61,645 nucleotides of DNA, from positions 1 through 61,645 of the forward strand of contig NZ_JANQBC010000017.1 in assembly GCF_024721995.1 (NCBI RefSeq), written 5' to 3'. The first letter of the stretch is position 1. Each line of letters begins with the position of its first letter. The stretch comes from Paenibacillus radicibacter (GTDB taxonomy: Bacteria > Bacillota > Bacilli > Paenibacillales > NBRC-103111). The position numbers and the translations under genes are program-made. This document shows positions 48,647-60,158 of the stretch, piece by piece. The notes beneath the pieces are model-generated. The model was not told the origin of the DNA. It ran no database searches and worked only from the letters and a program-made list of their open reading frames with translations.

Positions 48647-50104
48647 TTATGCCAAGGCTTTCTGCAAACGCGCGATAACTTTTTCTTTTCCAAGCAAATG
48701 AATCGTCATGTTTAGATCACGACCATGTACTTGACCTGTAAGCCCAACACGGATTGGCATGAATAGGCCTTTGCCCTTCGTACCCGTCTCCGCTTGTACT
48801 TTCTTAATAAGAGGTTGAATGTCTGCCGCTTCAAAAGTCTCAGAAGCTTCGACTTGTGCTAAGAATGAACGTAGTACCGCAGGTACCTGCTCTTCTTGCA
48901 TGACAGCTTCGCCCTCTTCTTCCATTGTGAACCCTTCACTGAAGAACATTTCGGACAGACTCACGATATCTGCACCGAAGCGTAGCTGCTCTTGATATAG
49001 ACCAATTAACTTCACAGCCCAATCACGAGTTGCTTCATCCAGTTCAGCTGGCAACAGACCTTCTTTTTGCAAATGAGGCAATGCTAATTCAACGACACGC
49101 AGGAGCGGCGCTTTCTTGATATAGTGATTGCTCATCCAGTTCAACTTATCCATGTCAAATACAGCAGGGCTCTTCAATACACGATCTAAATCGAATTGCT
49201 CGATCAGCTCATCCATTGTGAAGAACTCTTCTTCGCCAACCGGTGACCAACCGATAAGCACGATAAAGTTCACAACAGCCTCAGGCATGTAGCCAAGTTC
49301 ATTATATTGATCAATAAATTGAATAAGTGATGCATCACGCTTACTCATTTTCTTGCGATTCGGGTTCAGAATTAGCGACAAATGAGCAAACTCAGGCAAT
49401 TCTTGGCCTAATGCTTCATAGATCATAATCTGGCGCGGTGTATTCGTTAAATGCTCCTCAGCACGAATGACTGTACTCATCTTCATCATATAGTCATCCA
49501 CTACAACAACAAAGTTATACGTTGGAATACCATCTGGACGCATGATGATGAAATCACCAATACCGTTCGTCTCAAACTCCACTTCGCCACGTACTTTATC
49601 CACAAATTGAATCACGCGATCACGTGGTACTTTGAAACGAATCGACGGCTTGCGACCTTCTGCTTCAAATTGTGTACGCTGCTCAAGCGTCAGATTACGA
49701 CATTTACCCGAATACATCGGCATTTCGCCGCGCTCTTCCTGTTCTGCACGTTCCTTCTCTAAGTCACTCTCTGTACAGTAACAAGGGTAAGACTTATCTT
49801 CTTGCACCAATTGGTCGACAAGTGGACGGTAAAGATCAAGACGCTCCATTTGACGGTATGGACCATAAGGACCCCCAATATCAACAGACTCATCCCAGTT
49901 AATACCTAACCAACGAAGACCGTTTAACTGCGAATCAATGCCGCTCTCCATGTGTCTTGTCTGATCTGTATCTTCAAAACGGACGATGAATGATCCGTTG
50001 TTCTTACGAGCTAATAAGTAATTAAAAAGTGCTGTACGAGCGCCACCGATATGCAGTAGACCCGTTGGACTTGGTGCGTAGCGCACGCGAACCGGTTTTG
50101 TCAT
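48647..50104 (-). CDS. gltX: Glutamyl-tRNA synthetase
   Basis: A 485-residue class I synthetase with the HIGH-type motif [14 protein letters not shown] and KKMSKR. In Bacilli lacking glutaminyl-tRNA synthetase this enzyme also charges tRNA-Gln with Glu; I cannot show that here. GAGGAAA lies upstream. It follows ispF by 58 bp. Confidence 0.97.
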   Translation of the reverse strand: MTKPVRVRYAPSPTGLLHIGGARTALFNYLLARKNNGSFIVRFEDTDQTRHMESGIDSQLNGLRWLGINWDESVDIGGPYGPYRQMERLDLYRPLVDQLVQEDKSYPCYCTESDLEKERAEQEERGEMPMYSGKCRNLTLEQRTQFEAEGRKPSIRFKVPRDRVIQFVDKVRGEVEFETNGIGDFIIMRPDGIPTYNFVVVVDDYMMKMSTVIRAEEHLTNTPRQIMIYEALGQELPEFAHLSLILNPNRKKMSKRDASLIQFIDQYNELGYMPEAVVNFIVLIGWSPVGEEEFFTMDELIEQFDLDRVLKSPAVFDMDKLNWMSNHYIKKAPLLRVVELALPHLQKEGLLPAELDEATRDWAVKLIGLYQEQLRFGADIVSLSEMFFSEGFTMEEEGEAVMQEEQVPAVLRSFLAQVEASETFEAADIQPLIKKVQAETGTKGKGLFMPIRVGLTGQVHGRDLNMTIHLLGKEKVIARLQKALA

Positions 50105-50162
50105 GGTATTTCCTCATTTCTCCTAATGTTGTAAGCACGAACCTGTATCTATCGATAGCCAA

Positions 50163-50645
50163 TCATAGCATATCTTTCACTAAACAAACAACAGATTGCG
50201 CAGCAATACCTTCCCCACGACCCGTGAATCCTAGCCACTCTGTTGTTGTTGCTTTTACATTCACTTGATCAACGTCAGCATCTAGTGCTTCTGCGATAAT
50301 TTCAGCTATTTGCGGGATATAAGGTGCCATCTTCGGCTTCTGTGCAATAATCGTGGAATCGATATTCCCCAATTTGTAGCCGCGTTCGCGTACCATTGCC
50401 CAAACGGCTTTGAGCAATTTTAAGGAATCTGCATCCTTAAATTCTGCATCTGTATCTGGAAAATGCTTGCCGATATCCCCAAGGGCAAGCGCACCTAGGA
50501 TCGCATCCGTCACCGCGTGAAGCAGAACGTCTGCATCAGAATGGCCTAATAGTCCCTTTTCATAAGGAATATCAACACCCCCAATAATACACTTGCGTCC
50601 CTCTACTAATTGATGCACATCAAATCCTTGTCCTACTCGAATCAT
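50163..50645 (-). CDS. ispF: 2-C-methyl-D-erythritol 2,4-cyclodiphosphate synthase
   Basis: A 160-residue enzyme of the MEP isoprenoid pathway. GFDVHQL and [15 protein letters not shown] give the Asp and His zinc ligands; the C-terminal [17 protein letters not shown] is present. Its ATG overlaps the ispD stop (ATGA), as in many Firmicutes. Confidence 0.97.
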   Translation of the reverse strand: MIRVGQGFDVHQLVEGRKCIIGGVDIPYEKGLLGHSDADVLLHAVTDAILGALALGDIGKHFPDTDAEFKDADSLKLLKAVWAMVRERGYKLGNIDSTIIAQKPKMAPYIPQIAEIIAEALDADVDQVNVKATTTEWLGFTGRGEGIAAQSVVCLVKDML

Positions 50646-51352
50646 AATAAAGCCTCTCCCCTCACATTGTGCAAAATCCACTCCGCCCATGGTAAATCTT
50701 CTGGAGTCGTTATTTTGATATTATAATAATCACTTTCTACAACTTGAACCGTTACGCCTAATCGCTCAACCAACATCGCATCATCTGTGCCTACAAAATG
50801 GTCTTCAAACGCAAGGCGATGCGCTTCTTTAAGTAACGACAGTCGAAAAGCCTGTGGGGTCTGAATCGCCCACAAGCTTCTACGGTCAGGTGTAGACTGA
50901 ATCCCACCCTGCTCATTTACAACTTTAATTGTATCTTTAACTGGCACAGCAAGCACGGCTGCCTCATGTTTCATCGCTTCCTGCCAGCATGCTTCAATAT
51001 GTTCTTCTGCTACAAATGGTCGTACGCCGTCATGCACAAGCGCCCAGTCCACATCACTTGGTAAATGATCAAGACCTGCTCGAACAGAGTGTTGGCGCTC
51101 TGAACCACCTGCAATTACATGTTCATGGCTCAGCTTCGTTAACCCATACTGCTGAATATAAGTTTGGCAACGAGCCACATCCTCTTGTCCAACAACGAGC
51201 ACGATCGAATCAATCGCCTTCATCTGATTGAGGCGCATGAGCGTATGTACAAGAATCGGTTTACCGCCAAGGAGTAAATACTGCTTACTTTCTGCAGTTC
51301 CCATACGCGATCCCCGACCTGCTGCTACCACAACAATGCCTAGCTTTGCCAT
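50642..51352 (-). CDS. ispD: 2-C-methyl-D-erythritol 4-phosphate cytidylyltransferase
   Basis: A 236-residue cytidylyltransferase, with [12 protein letters not shown] at the N-terminus, VHDGVRPFV and the PQAFR motif. ATG at 51352 has GGGGG upstream; the frame extends 32 codons further without support. It follows yacL by 61 bp. Confidence 0.96.
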   Translation of the reverse strand: MAKLGIVVVAAGRGSRMGTAESKQYLLLGGKPILVHTLMRLNQMKAIDSIVLVVGQEDVARCQTYIQQYGLTKLSHEHVIAGGSERQHSVRAGLDHLPSDVDWALVHDGVRPFVAEEHIEACWQEAMKHEAAVLAVPVKDTIKVVNEQGGIQSTPDRRSLWAIQTPQAFRLSLLKEAHRLAFEDHFVGTDDAMLVERLGVTVQVVESDYYNIKITTPEDLPWAEWILHNVRGEALL

Positions 51353-51413
51353 CTTAACCCCCGGTATATCCATCTTATTGTGTAGAATATTTCCTATCAC
51401 AATCATACAAGGA

Positions 51414-52478
51414 TTACTGGGCTTTTTCCAATAGTTTCGGTTTGGCAAAGATCATTCTTCCAGCTGAAGTCTGAAGAACGCTTGTCACCATGACTTCCAG
51501 CATCATGCCAATAAAGTCACGTCCACCTTCTACAACAATCATCGTCCCGTCATCTAAGTAAGCAACACCTTGTCCATGTTCCTTACCATCCTTAATCACC
51601 TGAACGAGAATCTCTTCACCTGGCAATACAACCGGCTTGATTGCATTCGCAAGATCATTAATGTTCAGAACCGCAACTCCTTGCAGTTCACATACTTTGT
51701 TTAAGTTAAAATCATTCGTAATAACACTCCCGCCAAGCACTTTGGCGAGTTTAACAAGTTTGGAGTCTACCTCCGACACATCTTCAAAGTCACCTTCATA
51801 AATCAGCACTTTAACGTCCAATTCCTTCTGGATTTTATTCAAAATATCGAGACCTCTACGTCCACGATTACGTTTGAGTAAATCTGAAGAGTCCGCAATA
51901 TGTTGTAATTCTTCGAGCACGAACTCTGGAATCACAAGTGTTCCTTCGATGAAGCCTGTTTTACAAATATCCGCAATACGCCCATCAATGATGACAGAAG
52001 TATCCAAAATTTTGTGTTCAGCAGTCGGTTTAACAGAAGGTGCGCCGCTGACTTGTAGTTTTATTTTACCTAACCACTGTGAAATTTCTTCTTTCTTGCT
52101 ATGTCCAATTCGCAGCCCCAGAATTCCAAGCAGTGCAGTGACTACAAGAGGAAGTATAGGCTCAACCCCAACGAGATGCTGTAACGAAGGGAACAATAAT
52201 ACCGATATAATCAACCCTGTAACAAGACCAGCCGTACCAGAGAATAATTCTCCAACTGAAACTTGTGAAGCCGAAATTTCACCGTACTCCAGCAGTTTAG
52301 CTACGATGCGACCTACTCCAGCTCCAATTGCAAACATTCCAATTACCATCAATAATTTCACAACAAGAGCTTGTCCACTGCCTTCCGAAATAAAAAGTGC
52401 ATGAACGATGGGTTCACTCCATTGATACCCATATAAACCACCCATAATTGCACATAACATTCCAATCCATTTTTTCAA
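51414..52478 (-). CDS. PIN/TRAM-domain membrane protein YacL
   Basis: A 354-residue protein. Four hydrophobic segments occupy residues 1-125, followed by a PIN nuclease-like domain with DTSVIIDGRIADI and TNDFNLNKV acidic residues. A C-terminal TRAM-like region (VLPGEEILVQVIKDGKEHGQGVAYLDDGTMIVV) completes it. Its function in Bacilli is unsettled. The start is TTG with GGAGGTG 8 nt upstream. Confidence 0.92.
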   Translation of the reverse strand: MKKWIGMLCAIMGGLYGYQWSEPIVHALFISEGSGQALVVKLLMVIGMFAIGAGVGRIVAKLLEYGEISASQVSVGELFSGTAGLVTGLIISVLLFPSLQHLVGVEPILPLVVTALLGILGLRIGHSKKEEISQWLGKIKLQVSGAPSVKPTAEHKILDTSVIIDGRIADICKTGFIEGTLVIPEFVLEELQHIADSSDLLKRNRGRRGLDILNKIQKELDVKVLIYEGDFEDVSEVDSKLVKLAKVLGGSVITNDFNLNKVCELQGVAVLNINDLANAIKPVVLPGEEILVQVIKDGKEHGQGVAYLDDGTMIVVEGGRDFIGMMLEVMVTSVLQTSAGRMIFAKPKLLEKAQ

Positions 52479-52566
52479 GGCAGACTCACCTCCTACAATT
52501 TTTGGTTCTATTTTGTTCCATCTCTTTATAATTATGGTCCAAAAATTGTCTCGGTAATCATAAAAA

Positions 52567-52595
52567 TTGAAATAATACCCAGCTTCTTATATAAT
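52567..52595 (+). promoter_or_regulatory. Promoter of the small Cys-rich gene
   Basis: TTGAAA (52567-52572), 17-bp spacer and TATAAT (52590-52595) on the plus strand, 33 bp before the start codon. Confidence 0.8.
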
Positions 52596-52628
52596 AAGTA
52601 GCAACGAATATCAAAAGAGGTGAATGGA

Positions 52629-53024
52629 TTGAACGCGATGACACTTAAACAATTTCAGGACCAAGTCTCTGATTTATTGCTCCGTCACCGAAGCTTACTT
52701 GATGTCCTATCTAAATTCCAACAATCCGGTGCGGCTGTCAACCGCTCTGTCATTAAATCGATTACGGAATGCGGATGCGTAGAAGTTAATGCTTCCAAAC
52801 AACCTTACACACCTGATATGTCCCTTGAAGAAGCGCAAGAGAGCATAAGAACTCACATGCATGGTCACTTGTGCGAGCACTGTTCAGAAGTTGTCCGCTC
52901 CGAGATTGGTAAACACATCTTCTACTTGTCGGCACTTTCCAATCTACTTGATGTTGATCTTCAAGAAACGTTGCAGAAAGAATCTCAGAAATGTACCACT
53001 CTTGGATTATTCAATATGTCTTAA
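52629..53024 (+). CDS. Conserved unknown Cys-containing helical protein
   Basis: A 131-residue soluble, mostly helical protein. It has CGC near residue 47 and CEHC near residue 85, followed by SEIGKHIFYLSALSNLLDVDLQ. The four cysteines could bind a metal, but this is inference. Some relatives are, to my recollection, labelled as a domain of unknown function; I cannot confirm which. TTG at 52629 is preferred, 6 nt after GAGGTG; ATG at 52638 is too far. Its stop codon lies in an 18-bp tandem duplication. It is divergent from yacL and convergent with pssA. Confidence 0.8.
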   Translation: MNAMTLKQFQDQVSDLLLRHRSLLDVLSKFQQSGAAVNRSVIKSITECGCVEVNASKQPYTPDMSLEEAQESIRTHMHGHLCEHCSEVVRSEIGKHIFYLSALSNLLDVDLQETLQKESQKCTTLGLFNMS

Positions 53025-53051
53025 CAAAAAAAGATGTCTTAACAAAAAAAG
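53016..53051 (+). repeat. Perfect 18-bp tandem duplication across a stop codon
   Basis: The unit ATGTCTTAACAAAAAAAG occurs at 53016-53033 and again, directly adjacent, at 53034-53051. The first copy supplies the last two codons and the stop of the Cys-containing gene; the second lies in the leader of the terminator. Confidence 0.95.
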
Positions 53052-53096
53052 CATTTATCGCTCCACATTCGGAGCAATAAATGCTTTTATTTTTGT
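53043..53096. terminator. Bidirectional terminator between the Cys-rich gene and pssA
   Basis: AAAGCATTTAT pairs with ATAAATGCTTT and, inside, CTCC with GGAG. T-rich tracts flank both sides, so it serves the two convergent genes. Confidence 0.88.
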
Positions 53097-53097
53097 C

Positions 53098-53835
53098 TTA
53101 AAAATTTAATTTTTGATTCACGTCTTCGGATTTTTCGCTGCGTTTTTTTCTGCGCAGTTTTGTGAAGACTCCATCAACGTTTTTTTTTAAGCCCAAGAGC
53201 GCATAGAGCAGCAAGAGAACTAAAATTCCGTTGGAAATGTATGTTGGGAATTGAAGCGCTAAGAAGATCGCAACCCCAATTACAATCGGTGTGAACCAAA
53301 TTGCTGCTTTTGGAATGCCTGATTTCTTGAAGTTTGGATATTTTAAACGGGACACCATTAAGTACGATAATAATACAGTTGCAATAACTGTTACTGCCGC
53401 TGGCACATCAGCGTGGAATAACGCTAAAGTACTTAGGATACCGCCTGCTGCTGGAATTGGCATACCGATAAAGTAGCCTGGTGTACCTGCAACAACGTTA
53501 AATCTTGCTAAACGAATCGCTCCACAGATTGGGAAGATCGCTGTTACCGTCCATGCAAGCATTGGGTTTAGTTCTGTAAATGCTACATAGTACATGATAA
53601 AAGCAGGTGCTACACCAAACGAAATTACATCAGAGAGAGAATCGAGCTCTTTACCAAATTCACTTTGTACATTAAGTGCACGAGCTACTCGACCATCAAG
53701 TCCGTCCAAAAGCATCGCAATGATGACAAGTACAGCTGCACGATCAGCATGATCGTTAAACACGAGAATGATCGCTAGCACTCCAAGAAATAAATTACCT
53801 ATTGTAAAAACACTGGGCAATGATTTTTTTATCAT
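53098..53835 (-). CDS. pssA: Phosphatidylserine synthase (CDP-alcohol phosphatidyltransferase)
   Basis: A 245-residue membrane enzyme with several hydrophobic segments and the family motif DGLDGRVAR...GKELDSLSD (D-x2-D-G-x2-A-R-x8-G-x3-D-x3-D), near residues 40-65. It makes phosphatidylserine from CDP-diacylglycerol and serine. ATG at 53835 follows GAGGTG by 6 nt. In B. subtilis pssA lies elsewhere in the chromosome. Confidence 0.93.
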   Translation of the reverse strand: MIKKSLPSVFTIGNLFLGVLAIILVFNDHADRAAVLVIIAMLLDGLDGRVARALNVQSEFGKELDSLSDVISFGVAPAFIMYYVAFTELNPMLAWTVTAIFPICGAIRLARFNVVAGTPGYFIGMPIPAAGGILSTLALFHADVPAAVTVIATVLLSYLMVSRLKYPNFKKSGIPKAAIWFTPIVIGVAIFLALQFPTYISNGILVLLLLYALLGLKKNVDGVFTKLRRKKRSEKSEDVNQKLNF

Positions 53836-53898
53836 TATTGTCACCTCTAAGTTCTACTGTTCCCTAAACGAAAGATCAATATTACGATTGTATGCAAA

Positions 53899-54981
53899 TT
53901 AGATATGTCTGTCAATGAACACTTGCTCCTGAATTCGTTTTAGCCCTTCTTTAATAGCACGAGCCCGAACCTCACCAATTCCGTCCACTTCATCCAAATC
54001 TTCAATGGTCGCAGCAACAATTTGCGGCAAATGTCCGAACTCTTCCACCAAGTTATGAATAATAACCGATGGCAATCTTGGGATCTTATTCAGGACGCGG
54101 AAGCCGCGTGGAGAAACCTGCTCATCTGCAATCGAATTCGTATGAAGGAAACCTAGTAATCGAATAATATGATGCGCATCAGGCAGCTCATCGCCATTGG
54201 ATACACGTGTGAGTCCAGCGAAAGCTTCTTTTACTTTCTCATCTGTCAGTTCACGTACATAATCTTTAATTATTAACCGTGCTTCTGATTCCATGTTACC
54301 CGCCATCTCTTCGAGCTGCATGGAGATGAGTCTTCCTTCTGTACCTAATTCATTAATAAATTTATTGATCTCACCTTTTATACGTAATACAACCTCAATA
54401 CGTTGCAGTACATGAATAATATCATGCAAAGTTACAAGTTCTTCGAACTCAGAAGCACCTAAATTCGTAATCGATTGGTCAAGAACGGACTTGTAACGCT
54501 CTAACGTCTGAATTGCTTGATTCGCTTTCGTCAGAATGACACCGATGTCTTTAAGAGAATAGCGCAAGTTGCCTTGGTATAATGTAATGATGTTTCTTCT
54601 TTGTGAGATTGATACCACAAGTCTTCCCGTTTGCTTCGCTACTCGCTCTGCTGTACGATGCCTGATACCAGTCTCAGTTGAAGCAACATCTGGGCTTGGA
54701 TTCAGCTGCGCATTGGCATACATAATTCGCTTGCCATCTTCACTTAAGATAATCGCGCCGTCCATCTTGGCAAGTTCATATAAATAAGCAGGCGAAAAGT
54801 CACAATTAATTGAAAATCCACCATCGACCACGCTCATGACTTCGTCATCGTACCCAAGCACGATGAGGGCACCGGTCTTCGCACGAAGAACGTTCTCTAA
54901 GCCATCCCGCAGCGCTGTACCAGGAGCCACAAACTGCAGCAGCTGGCTCATGACATCCCTTTTTATTTCCTCTTTACTCAT
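53899..54981 (-). CDS. disA: DNA integrity scanning diadenylate cyclase DisA
   Basis: A 360-residue octameric c-di-AMP synthase that slides on DNA and stops at branched structures. The cyclase domain holds DGA ([10 protein letters not shown]) and RHR (GIRHRTAER). A helical linker leads to the C-terminal helix-hairpin-helix region ([19 protein letters not shown]). It is 36 bp after radA, as in B. subtilis, where RadA restrains DisA. Confidence 0.97.
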   Translation of the reverse strand: MSKEEIKRDVMSQLLQFVAPGTALRDGLENVLRAKTGALIVLGYDDEVMSVVDGGFSINCDFSPAYLYELAKMDGAIILSEDGKRIMYANAQLNPSPDVASTETGIRHRTAERVAKQTGRLVVSISQRRNIITLYQGNLRYSLKDIGVILTKANQAIQTLERYKSVLDQSITNLGASEFEELVTLHDIIHVLQRIEVVLRIKGEINKFINELGTEGRLISMQLEEMAGNMESEARLIIKDYVRELTDEKVKEAFAGLTRVSNGDELPDAHHIIRLLGFLHTNSIADEQVSPRGFRVLNKIPRLPSVIIHNLVEEFGHLPQIVAATIEDLDEVDGIGEVRARAIKEGLKRIQEQVFIDRHI

Positions 54982-55017
54982 GTTGTTTCCTCCTGAAACT
55001 TAAATAGCCTCTAATCT

Positions 55018-56385
55018 TTAATCAAATGCCGCTTTTAATGCCTCGGCCACTGTATTAACCCCGATCAACTGTATTCCTTCAGGATGCTGCCAACCCTTCA
55101 TGCTCTTCTCTGGTAGTATAACCCGGCGGAAGCCTAACTTCTGCGCTTCCTTCACCCGCTGATCTATTCGAGACACGCCGCGCACTTCTCCTGTTAACCC
55201 AATCTCACCGAACACAACATCATAAGGCTGTGTAGGCCGTTCTTTCAGTGAGGATGCAATCGCAATCGCGACAGCTAAATCAACTGCCGGTTCATCTAGC
55301 TTTACGCCGCCTGCCACATTGAGGTAAGCATCTTGATTTTGCAAAAACATACCGATTCGCTTCTCGAGTACCGCAATAATTAACGATAACCGATTATGAT
55401 CAACCCCTGTTGCCATTCGTCTTGGCGCTGGGAAGTTTGTTGAAGATACAAGCGCTTGAATTTCGACCAAAATGGGACGTGTTCCTTCCATCGAAGCAAC
55501 AACCGTTGAACCTGCAACTCCAAGTGGACGCTCGGATAAAAATAATTCTGAAGGATTATTCACTTCCACGAGTCCCTCTTCACGCATCTCAAAAATTCCA
55601 ATTTCGTTCGTCGATCCGAATCGATTCTTCACCGCTCGCAGAACACGATAGCTGTGATGACGGTCCCCTTCAAAGTAAAGCACACAATCCACCATGTGCT
55701 CAAGGAGCCTAGGTCCTGCAATTGCTCCTTCTTTAGTCACATGTCCAACGAGTATCGTTGCAATACCCTTGGTCTTGGCAATTCGCATGAAATGTCCTGT
55801 ACAATCACGCACCTGTCCGACCGTTCCCGGTGCTGATGTATTCGCAGGATGATAGACCGTCTGAATCGAGTCAATCACTAAGATATCCGGATCAATATCG
55901 GTAATGGCCTCTTCGATATGATCCAAATTCGTCTCACACAGCACAAACAAAGATGCTGCAATGGTGCCTAATCGATCTGCACGAAGCTTGGTCTGCTTAA
56001 TCGATTCCTCACCCGATATATAGAGAACTTTCTGACCTGCAGCTGCTAAGGAATGCGAGGTTTGCAGCAGTAATGTCGATTTTCCAATACCCGGATCCCC
56101 GCCGACAAGGATCAATGAACCTGGAACAATACCTCCGCCGAGCACACGATTGAGCTCCTCATTCGATGTCACTACACGAGGTTCAGGACTACTCTCTATA
56201 TCTATGATCGAAATTGGCTTTTCTTTCGTTCGCAAAAAAGATGTTCCCACACCTTGTGTCTTAACAACCGACTCTGTTTCTTCAACCATTGTGTTCCAGT
56301 TCTGACAACTCGGACACTTTCCCATCCATTTCGGTGATTCGCAGCCGCACTCCCCACATACAAATTTCGTTTTCGTTTTACTCAA
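55018..56385 (-). CDS. radA: DNA repair protein RadA
   Basis: A 455-residue RecA-like branch-migration helicase. An N-terminal C4 zinc motif ([18 protein letters not shown]), Walker [11 protein letters not shown], the RadA-specific KNRFG and a C-terminal Lon-like domain are seen. The start is TTG, with a GGGG sequence about 11 nt upstream, a weaker site than its neighbours. It lies downstream of the clpC terminator. Confidence 0.96.
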   Translation of the reverse strand: MSKTKTKFVCGECGCESPKWMGKCPSCQNWNTMVEETESVVKTQGVGTSFLRTKEKPISIIDIESSPEPRVVTSNEELNRVLGGGIVPGSLILVGGDPGIGKSTLLLQTSHSLAAAGQKVLYISGEESIKQTKLRADRLGTIAASLFVLCETNLDHIEEAITDIDPDILVIDSIQTVYHPANTSAPGTVGQVRDCTGHFMRIAKTKGIATILVGHVTKEGAIAGPRLLEHMVDCVLYFEGDRHHSYRVLRAVKNRFGSTNEIGIFEMREEGLVEVNNPSELFLSERPLGVAGSTVVASMEGTRPILVEIQALVSSTNFPAPRRMATGVDHNRLSLIIAVLEKRIGMFLQNQDAYLNVAGGVKLDEPAVDLAVAIAIASSLKERPTQPYDVVFGEIGLTGEVRGVSRIDQRVKEAQKLGFRRVILPEKSMKGWQHPEGIQLIGVNTVAEALKAAFD

Positions 56386-56521
56386 TTACGATGACGCCCC
56401 TTTTCTCTGCTACGCTTACTTTTTCCGTTCTATACATACCCTTCAAAGTTTACCATTTCTAAGCCAGATATAAAAGCAAAACCATGCAATGATTTTTTTA
56501 TCTGACGAAATCAATTCACAC

Positions 56522-56553
56522 AAAAAAATCCAGGAGAATGATCTCCTGGATTT
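56522..56553 (-). terminator. Intrinsic terminator of the ctsR-clpC operon
   Basis: A perfect 12-bp stem, AAATCCAGGAGA against TCTCCTGGATTT, has a 4-nt loop and T-run on the minus strand. Confidence 0.92.
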
Positions 56554-56572
56554 CATAATCTAATACACAATT

Positions 56573-59017
56573 TTACGATTGAACCGTAACGCCTTCGTTG
56601 CGTAGGACGACAAGTTCACCCTCTTTTTCATCAATGGTTACCGAATCGCCCTTCACGATATTGCCTCTAAGCAATTCTTCCGACAAGCGATCTTCAATAT
56701 GCTTCTGAATCGCTCTACGAAGCGGTCTTGCTCCATAAGTTGGATCATAACCCTCTTTTGCAAGGAACGCTTTGGCCGAATCCGTCAGAGCAAAATCAAT
56801 ATTCTGCTCCTTCAAGCGCTTGTGCAATTGATTCGCTAAAATTGATACGATCTCAGCAATGTGCTTCTCATCTAAGGAGTGGAACACGATGATCTCGTCA
56901 ATCCGGTTCAAGAACTCTGGACGGAACGATTTCTTCAGTTCACCCATAACTTTATCCTTCATGTTGTTATAGTCGCGACCGGAATCCTGTACAGCTGTGA
57001 ATCCCAGCGACGAGTTCTTCTTAATCGCTTCCGCACCAACATTAGACGTCATGATGATAAGTGTATTTCTAAAGTCAACAGTACGACCTTTGGAGTCCGT
57101 TAGGCGACCATCCTCCAATACTTGAAGCAAGATATTGAACACTTCAGGGTGTGCCTTCTCTACTTCATCAAGAAGAACAACGGAGTATGGCTTGCGACGT
57201 ACTTTCTCTGTCAATTGACCGCCTTCGTCAAATCCAACATATCCTGGAGGCGCACCTACTAAACGTGCAGTGGAGTGCTTCTCCATGTATTCGGACATAT
57301 CAATGCGGATCACTGCATTCTCATCACCGAATAGTGATTCAGCGAGTGCGCGAGCAAGTTCAGTTTTACCAACCCCAGTTGGTCCTAAGAATATGAAGGA
57401 GCCCATCGGACGCTTCGGATCTTTAAGACCTGCACGGGAACGTCTAACCGCACGGGATACAGCTTTCACTGCTTCTTCTTGACCGATTACACGTTCATGA
57501 AGAATATCTTCCATCTTGAGTAGACGAGCTGTCTCTTCTTCTGCAAGCTTGGAAACTGGAATTCCAGTCCAAGAAGCAACGATCTGAGCAATGTCCTCTG
57601 GTGTAACTTCTGTATCCAGACGACCTTGTTTCTCTTTCCACTCATTCTTCGTGCTGTCGAGCTCTTCACGCAGCTTCTGCTCCGTATCACGAAGGGATGC
57701 TGCTTTCTCGAACTCTTGGCTTTGAACAGCCGCATCTTTTTCCTTACGAATATCTTCAAGCTTGTTCTCAAGCTGTTTAAGTGAAGGCGGGATCGTGTAA
57801 GAGCGAAGTCTCACTTTGGAACTTGCCTCGTCAATGAGGTCAATCGCTTTATCCGGTAAGAAACGATCTGGAATATAGCGATCCGACAATTTCACTGCTT
57901 CTTCAATCGCTGCGTCCGTAATTTTCACACGGTGATGCGCTTCATAACGATCACGTAGTCCGTGAAGAATTTGAATCGCTTCATCTGGAGATGGTTGATC
58001 CACCGTAATCGGTTGGAAACGACGCTCAAGAGCTGCATCTTTCTCAATATATTTGCGATATTCATCAAGTGTCGTAGCACCGATACATTGAAGTTCCCCA
58101 CGCGCAAGCGCTGGTTTCAAGATATTCGAAGCATCAATCGCCCCTTCAGCACCACCAGCACCAATGAGCGTATGAAGCTCATCAATGAACAAGATAATGT
58201 TCCCTGCTTGGCGAATCTCATCCATGATCTTCTTCAAACGATCTTCGAATTCCCCACGGTACTTCGTACCAGCTACAACAGAACCCATATCTAAAGTCAT
58301 GACGCGCTTATCTTTGAGCGTCTCAGGAATCTCGTTCAAAATAATACGTTGTGCCAATCCTTCTGCAATTGCAGTTTTACCTACACCCGGCTCACCGATT
58401 AGAACAGGATTGTTCTTCGTACGACGGCTAAGTACTTGGATGACGCGCTCAATTTCTTTTGCACGACCAATTACCGGATCTAAATGACCTTCCTTCGCAT
58501 ATGCCGTTAAATCACGAGCTAAGGAATCAAGTGTTGGTGTACTTACATTCGAGCTATTCCCATGAGAACTGGATACGACTTCGCTAGAACCTAGCAATTG
58601 CAACACTTGCTGACGTGCTTTATTAAGTGAAACGCCAAGGTTGCCTAGAACTCGAGCGGCTACACCTTCACCTTCACGGATAAGACCAAGAAGAATATGT
58701 TCTGTACCTACATACGTATGACCTAATTTACGTGCTTCATCCATCGACAACTCGATTACTTTCTTGGCACGTGGTGTGTAAGCGATATTCGTTGGCTGCT
58801 CTTGCCCTCTACCAATGAGAGATTCGACTTCGTCTTGAATTTTCTCAAGACCTAGGTTCAAGGCAATTAGCGCTTTCGCTGCAATGCCATCCCCTTCTCG
58901 AATAAGACCTAACAAAATGTGCTCAGTACCAATATTATTATGACCTAGACGAACTGCCTCTTCTTGTGCGAGAGACAGCACCTTCTGTGCTCTTTCTGTA
59001 AATCTTCCAAACATCAT
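56573..59017 (-). CDS. clpC: Clp protease ATPase ClpC
   Basis: An 814-residue AAA+ unfoldase of the ClpCP protease. It has two N-domain repeats (residues 1-145), Walker [14 protein letters not shown] in the first AAA ring, and a UVR-bearing middle domain near 420-455 for adaptor McsA/Mec[14 protein letters not shown] forms the second ring, and the C-terminal tail completes it. In Bacilli it degrades arginine-phosphorylated proteins made by McsB. GGAGGTG lies upstream. Confidence 0.98.
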   Translation of the reverse strand: MMFGRFTERAQKVLSLAQEEAVRLGHNNIGTEHILLGLIREGDGIAAKALIALNLGLEKIQDEVESLIGRGQEQPTNIAYTPRAKKVIELSMDEARKLGHTYVGTEHILLGLIREGEGVAARVLGNLGVSLNKARQQVLQLLGSSEVVSSSHGNSSNVSTPTLDSLARDLTAYAKEGHLDPVIGRAKEIERVIQVLSRRTKNNPVLIGEPGVGKTAIAEGLAQRIILNEIPETLKDKRVMTLDMGSVVAGTKYRGEFEDRLKKIMDEIRQAGNIILFIDELHTLIGAGGAEGAIDASNILKPALARGELQCIGATTLDEYRKYIEKDAALERRFQPITVDQPSPDEAIQILHGLRDRYEAHHRVKITDAAIEEAVKLSDRYIPDRFLPDKAIDLIDEASSKVRLRSYTIPPSLKQLENKLEDIRKEKDAAVQSQEFEKAASLRDTEQKLREELDSTKNEWKEKQGRLDTEVTPEDIAQIVASWTGIPVSKLAEEETARLLKMEDILHERVIGQEEAVKAVSRAVRRSRAGLKDPKRPMGSFIFLGPTGVGKTELARALAESLFGDENAVIRIDMSEYMEKHSTARLVGAPPGYVGFDEGGQLTEKVRRKPYSVVLLDEVEKAHPEVFNILLQVLEDGRLTDSKGRTVDFRNTLIIMTSNVGAEAIKKNSSLGFTAVQDSGRDYNNMKDKVMGELKKSFRPEFLNRIDEIIVFHSLDEKHIAEIVSILANQLHKRLKEQNIDFALTDSAKAFLAKEGYDPTYGARPLRRAIQKHIEDRLSEELLRGNIVKGDSVTIDEKEGELVVLRNEGVTVQS

Positions 59018-59063
59018 AATCGTTGCACCTCCAATGAATACTTATATTTAAAAATAGATCGAA

Positions 59064-60128
59064 TTACTTAGTTCCAGTTAATTGATCGCGGATAATTTGT
59101 GCCCTGCGTATATCTCTTTCTTCTGCCGATAGCTTAACTCCTGCAATCTGCTGTAAAAAACCAGGTTGTGTCATGACAAGAAGTTCATTGAGTGCTGTAG
59201 CAGAGACATTCTCGATAATGCCTAGTTCAATGCCGAGCCTCACATCTGACAAGCGCTGAGCGGCTTCCTTCGAGTCCATAATGGCTGCATAGGTGAGAAT
59301 CCCCAGGGAACGTGAGACCCGGTCGATAATGCGAGTTTTCATATCCAGCATCAATTTACGACGCTCTGCACGCTCATGCTCAATAATTTGTCTAGCAACA
59401 CTATGCAAATTATCAATGATCTCATCTTCGGATTGACCTAGCGTGATCTGATTGGATATTTGAAAAATATTACCCACCGCTTCGCTGCCCTCGCCATACA
59501 AACCGCGAACAGCTAAACCCACTTGTTGGACTGCAGATAAAATACGATTGATCTGCTGCGTTAACACGAGTGCCGGCAGGTGCATCATCACGGATGCTCG
59601 AATTCCTGTGCCCACATTAGTTGGGCAGCAAGTTAAATATCCCTTTTTCTCATCGTAACCATAATTAAGCTGTGCTTCAAACACATCATCAATCTGAGAT
59701 GCCAAGTCCCAAGCTTCTTTCACTTGGAAACCTTGATATAAACATTGTATGCGTAGATGATCCTCTTCATTGACCATCACCGATACAGATTCTTGTTCAC
59801 TAAGCACAACAGCACCATTTCGAGAATCATTCGCTAAATTAGGAGAGATCAAATGCTTCTCAACGAGCACTTTCTTCTCCAATTCATTTAATTCAGATAA
59901 AGGTACGATGGTGAAATCACCAATTGTCCCAAGCTCTTCACTATTTACAGCATCGGTCACTTGATTCAATACTTGTTCAGACTGCGCATTCGTCGCAAGC
60001 ATCGGAAAAGGAACGCCGCGCAAATTACGTGCAATCCGTACTCGCGAAGAGATCACTACATCAGAGTCAGGACCATCTCCCTTCATCCAATCACTTAATG
60101 CCTCACGAGTAAATCGTTCATATGCCAT
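59064..60128 (-). CDS. mcsB: Protein-arginine kinase McsB
   Basis: A 354-residue phosphagen-kinase-like enzyme marking damaged proteins with phosphoarginine for ClpCP. SSRVRIARNLRG and CCPTNVGTGIRASVMMHLPALV hold the nucleotide and active-site residues. It follows mcsA by 30 bp. GGAGGAGG lies upstream. Confidence 0.97.
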   Translation of the reverse strand: MAYERFTREALSDWMKGDGPDSDVVISSRVRIARNLRGVPFPMLATNAQSEQVLNQVTDAVNSEELGTIGDFTIVPLSELNELEKKVLVEKHLISPNLANDSRNGAVVLSEQESVSVMVNEEDHLRIQCLYQGFQVKEAWDLASQIDDVFEAQLNYGYDEKKGYLTCCPTNVGTGIRASVMMHLPALVLTQQINRILSAVQQVGLAVRGLYGEGSEAVGNIFQISNQITLGQSEDEIIDNLHSVARQIIEHERAERRKLMLDMKTRIIDRVSRSLGILTYAAIMDSKEAAQRLSDVRLGIELGIIENVSATALNELLVMTQPGFLQQIAGVKLSAEERDIRRAQIIRDQLTGTK

Positions 60129-60158
60129 ACCTTTGCCTCCTCCAACTGCTACGATGGA

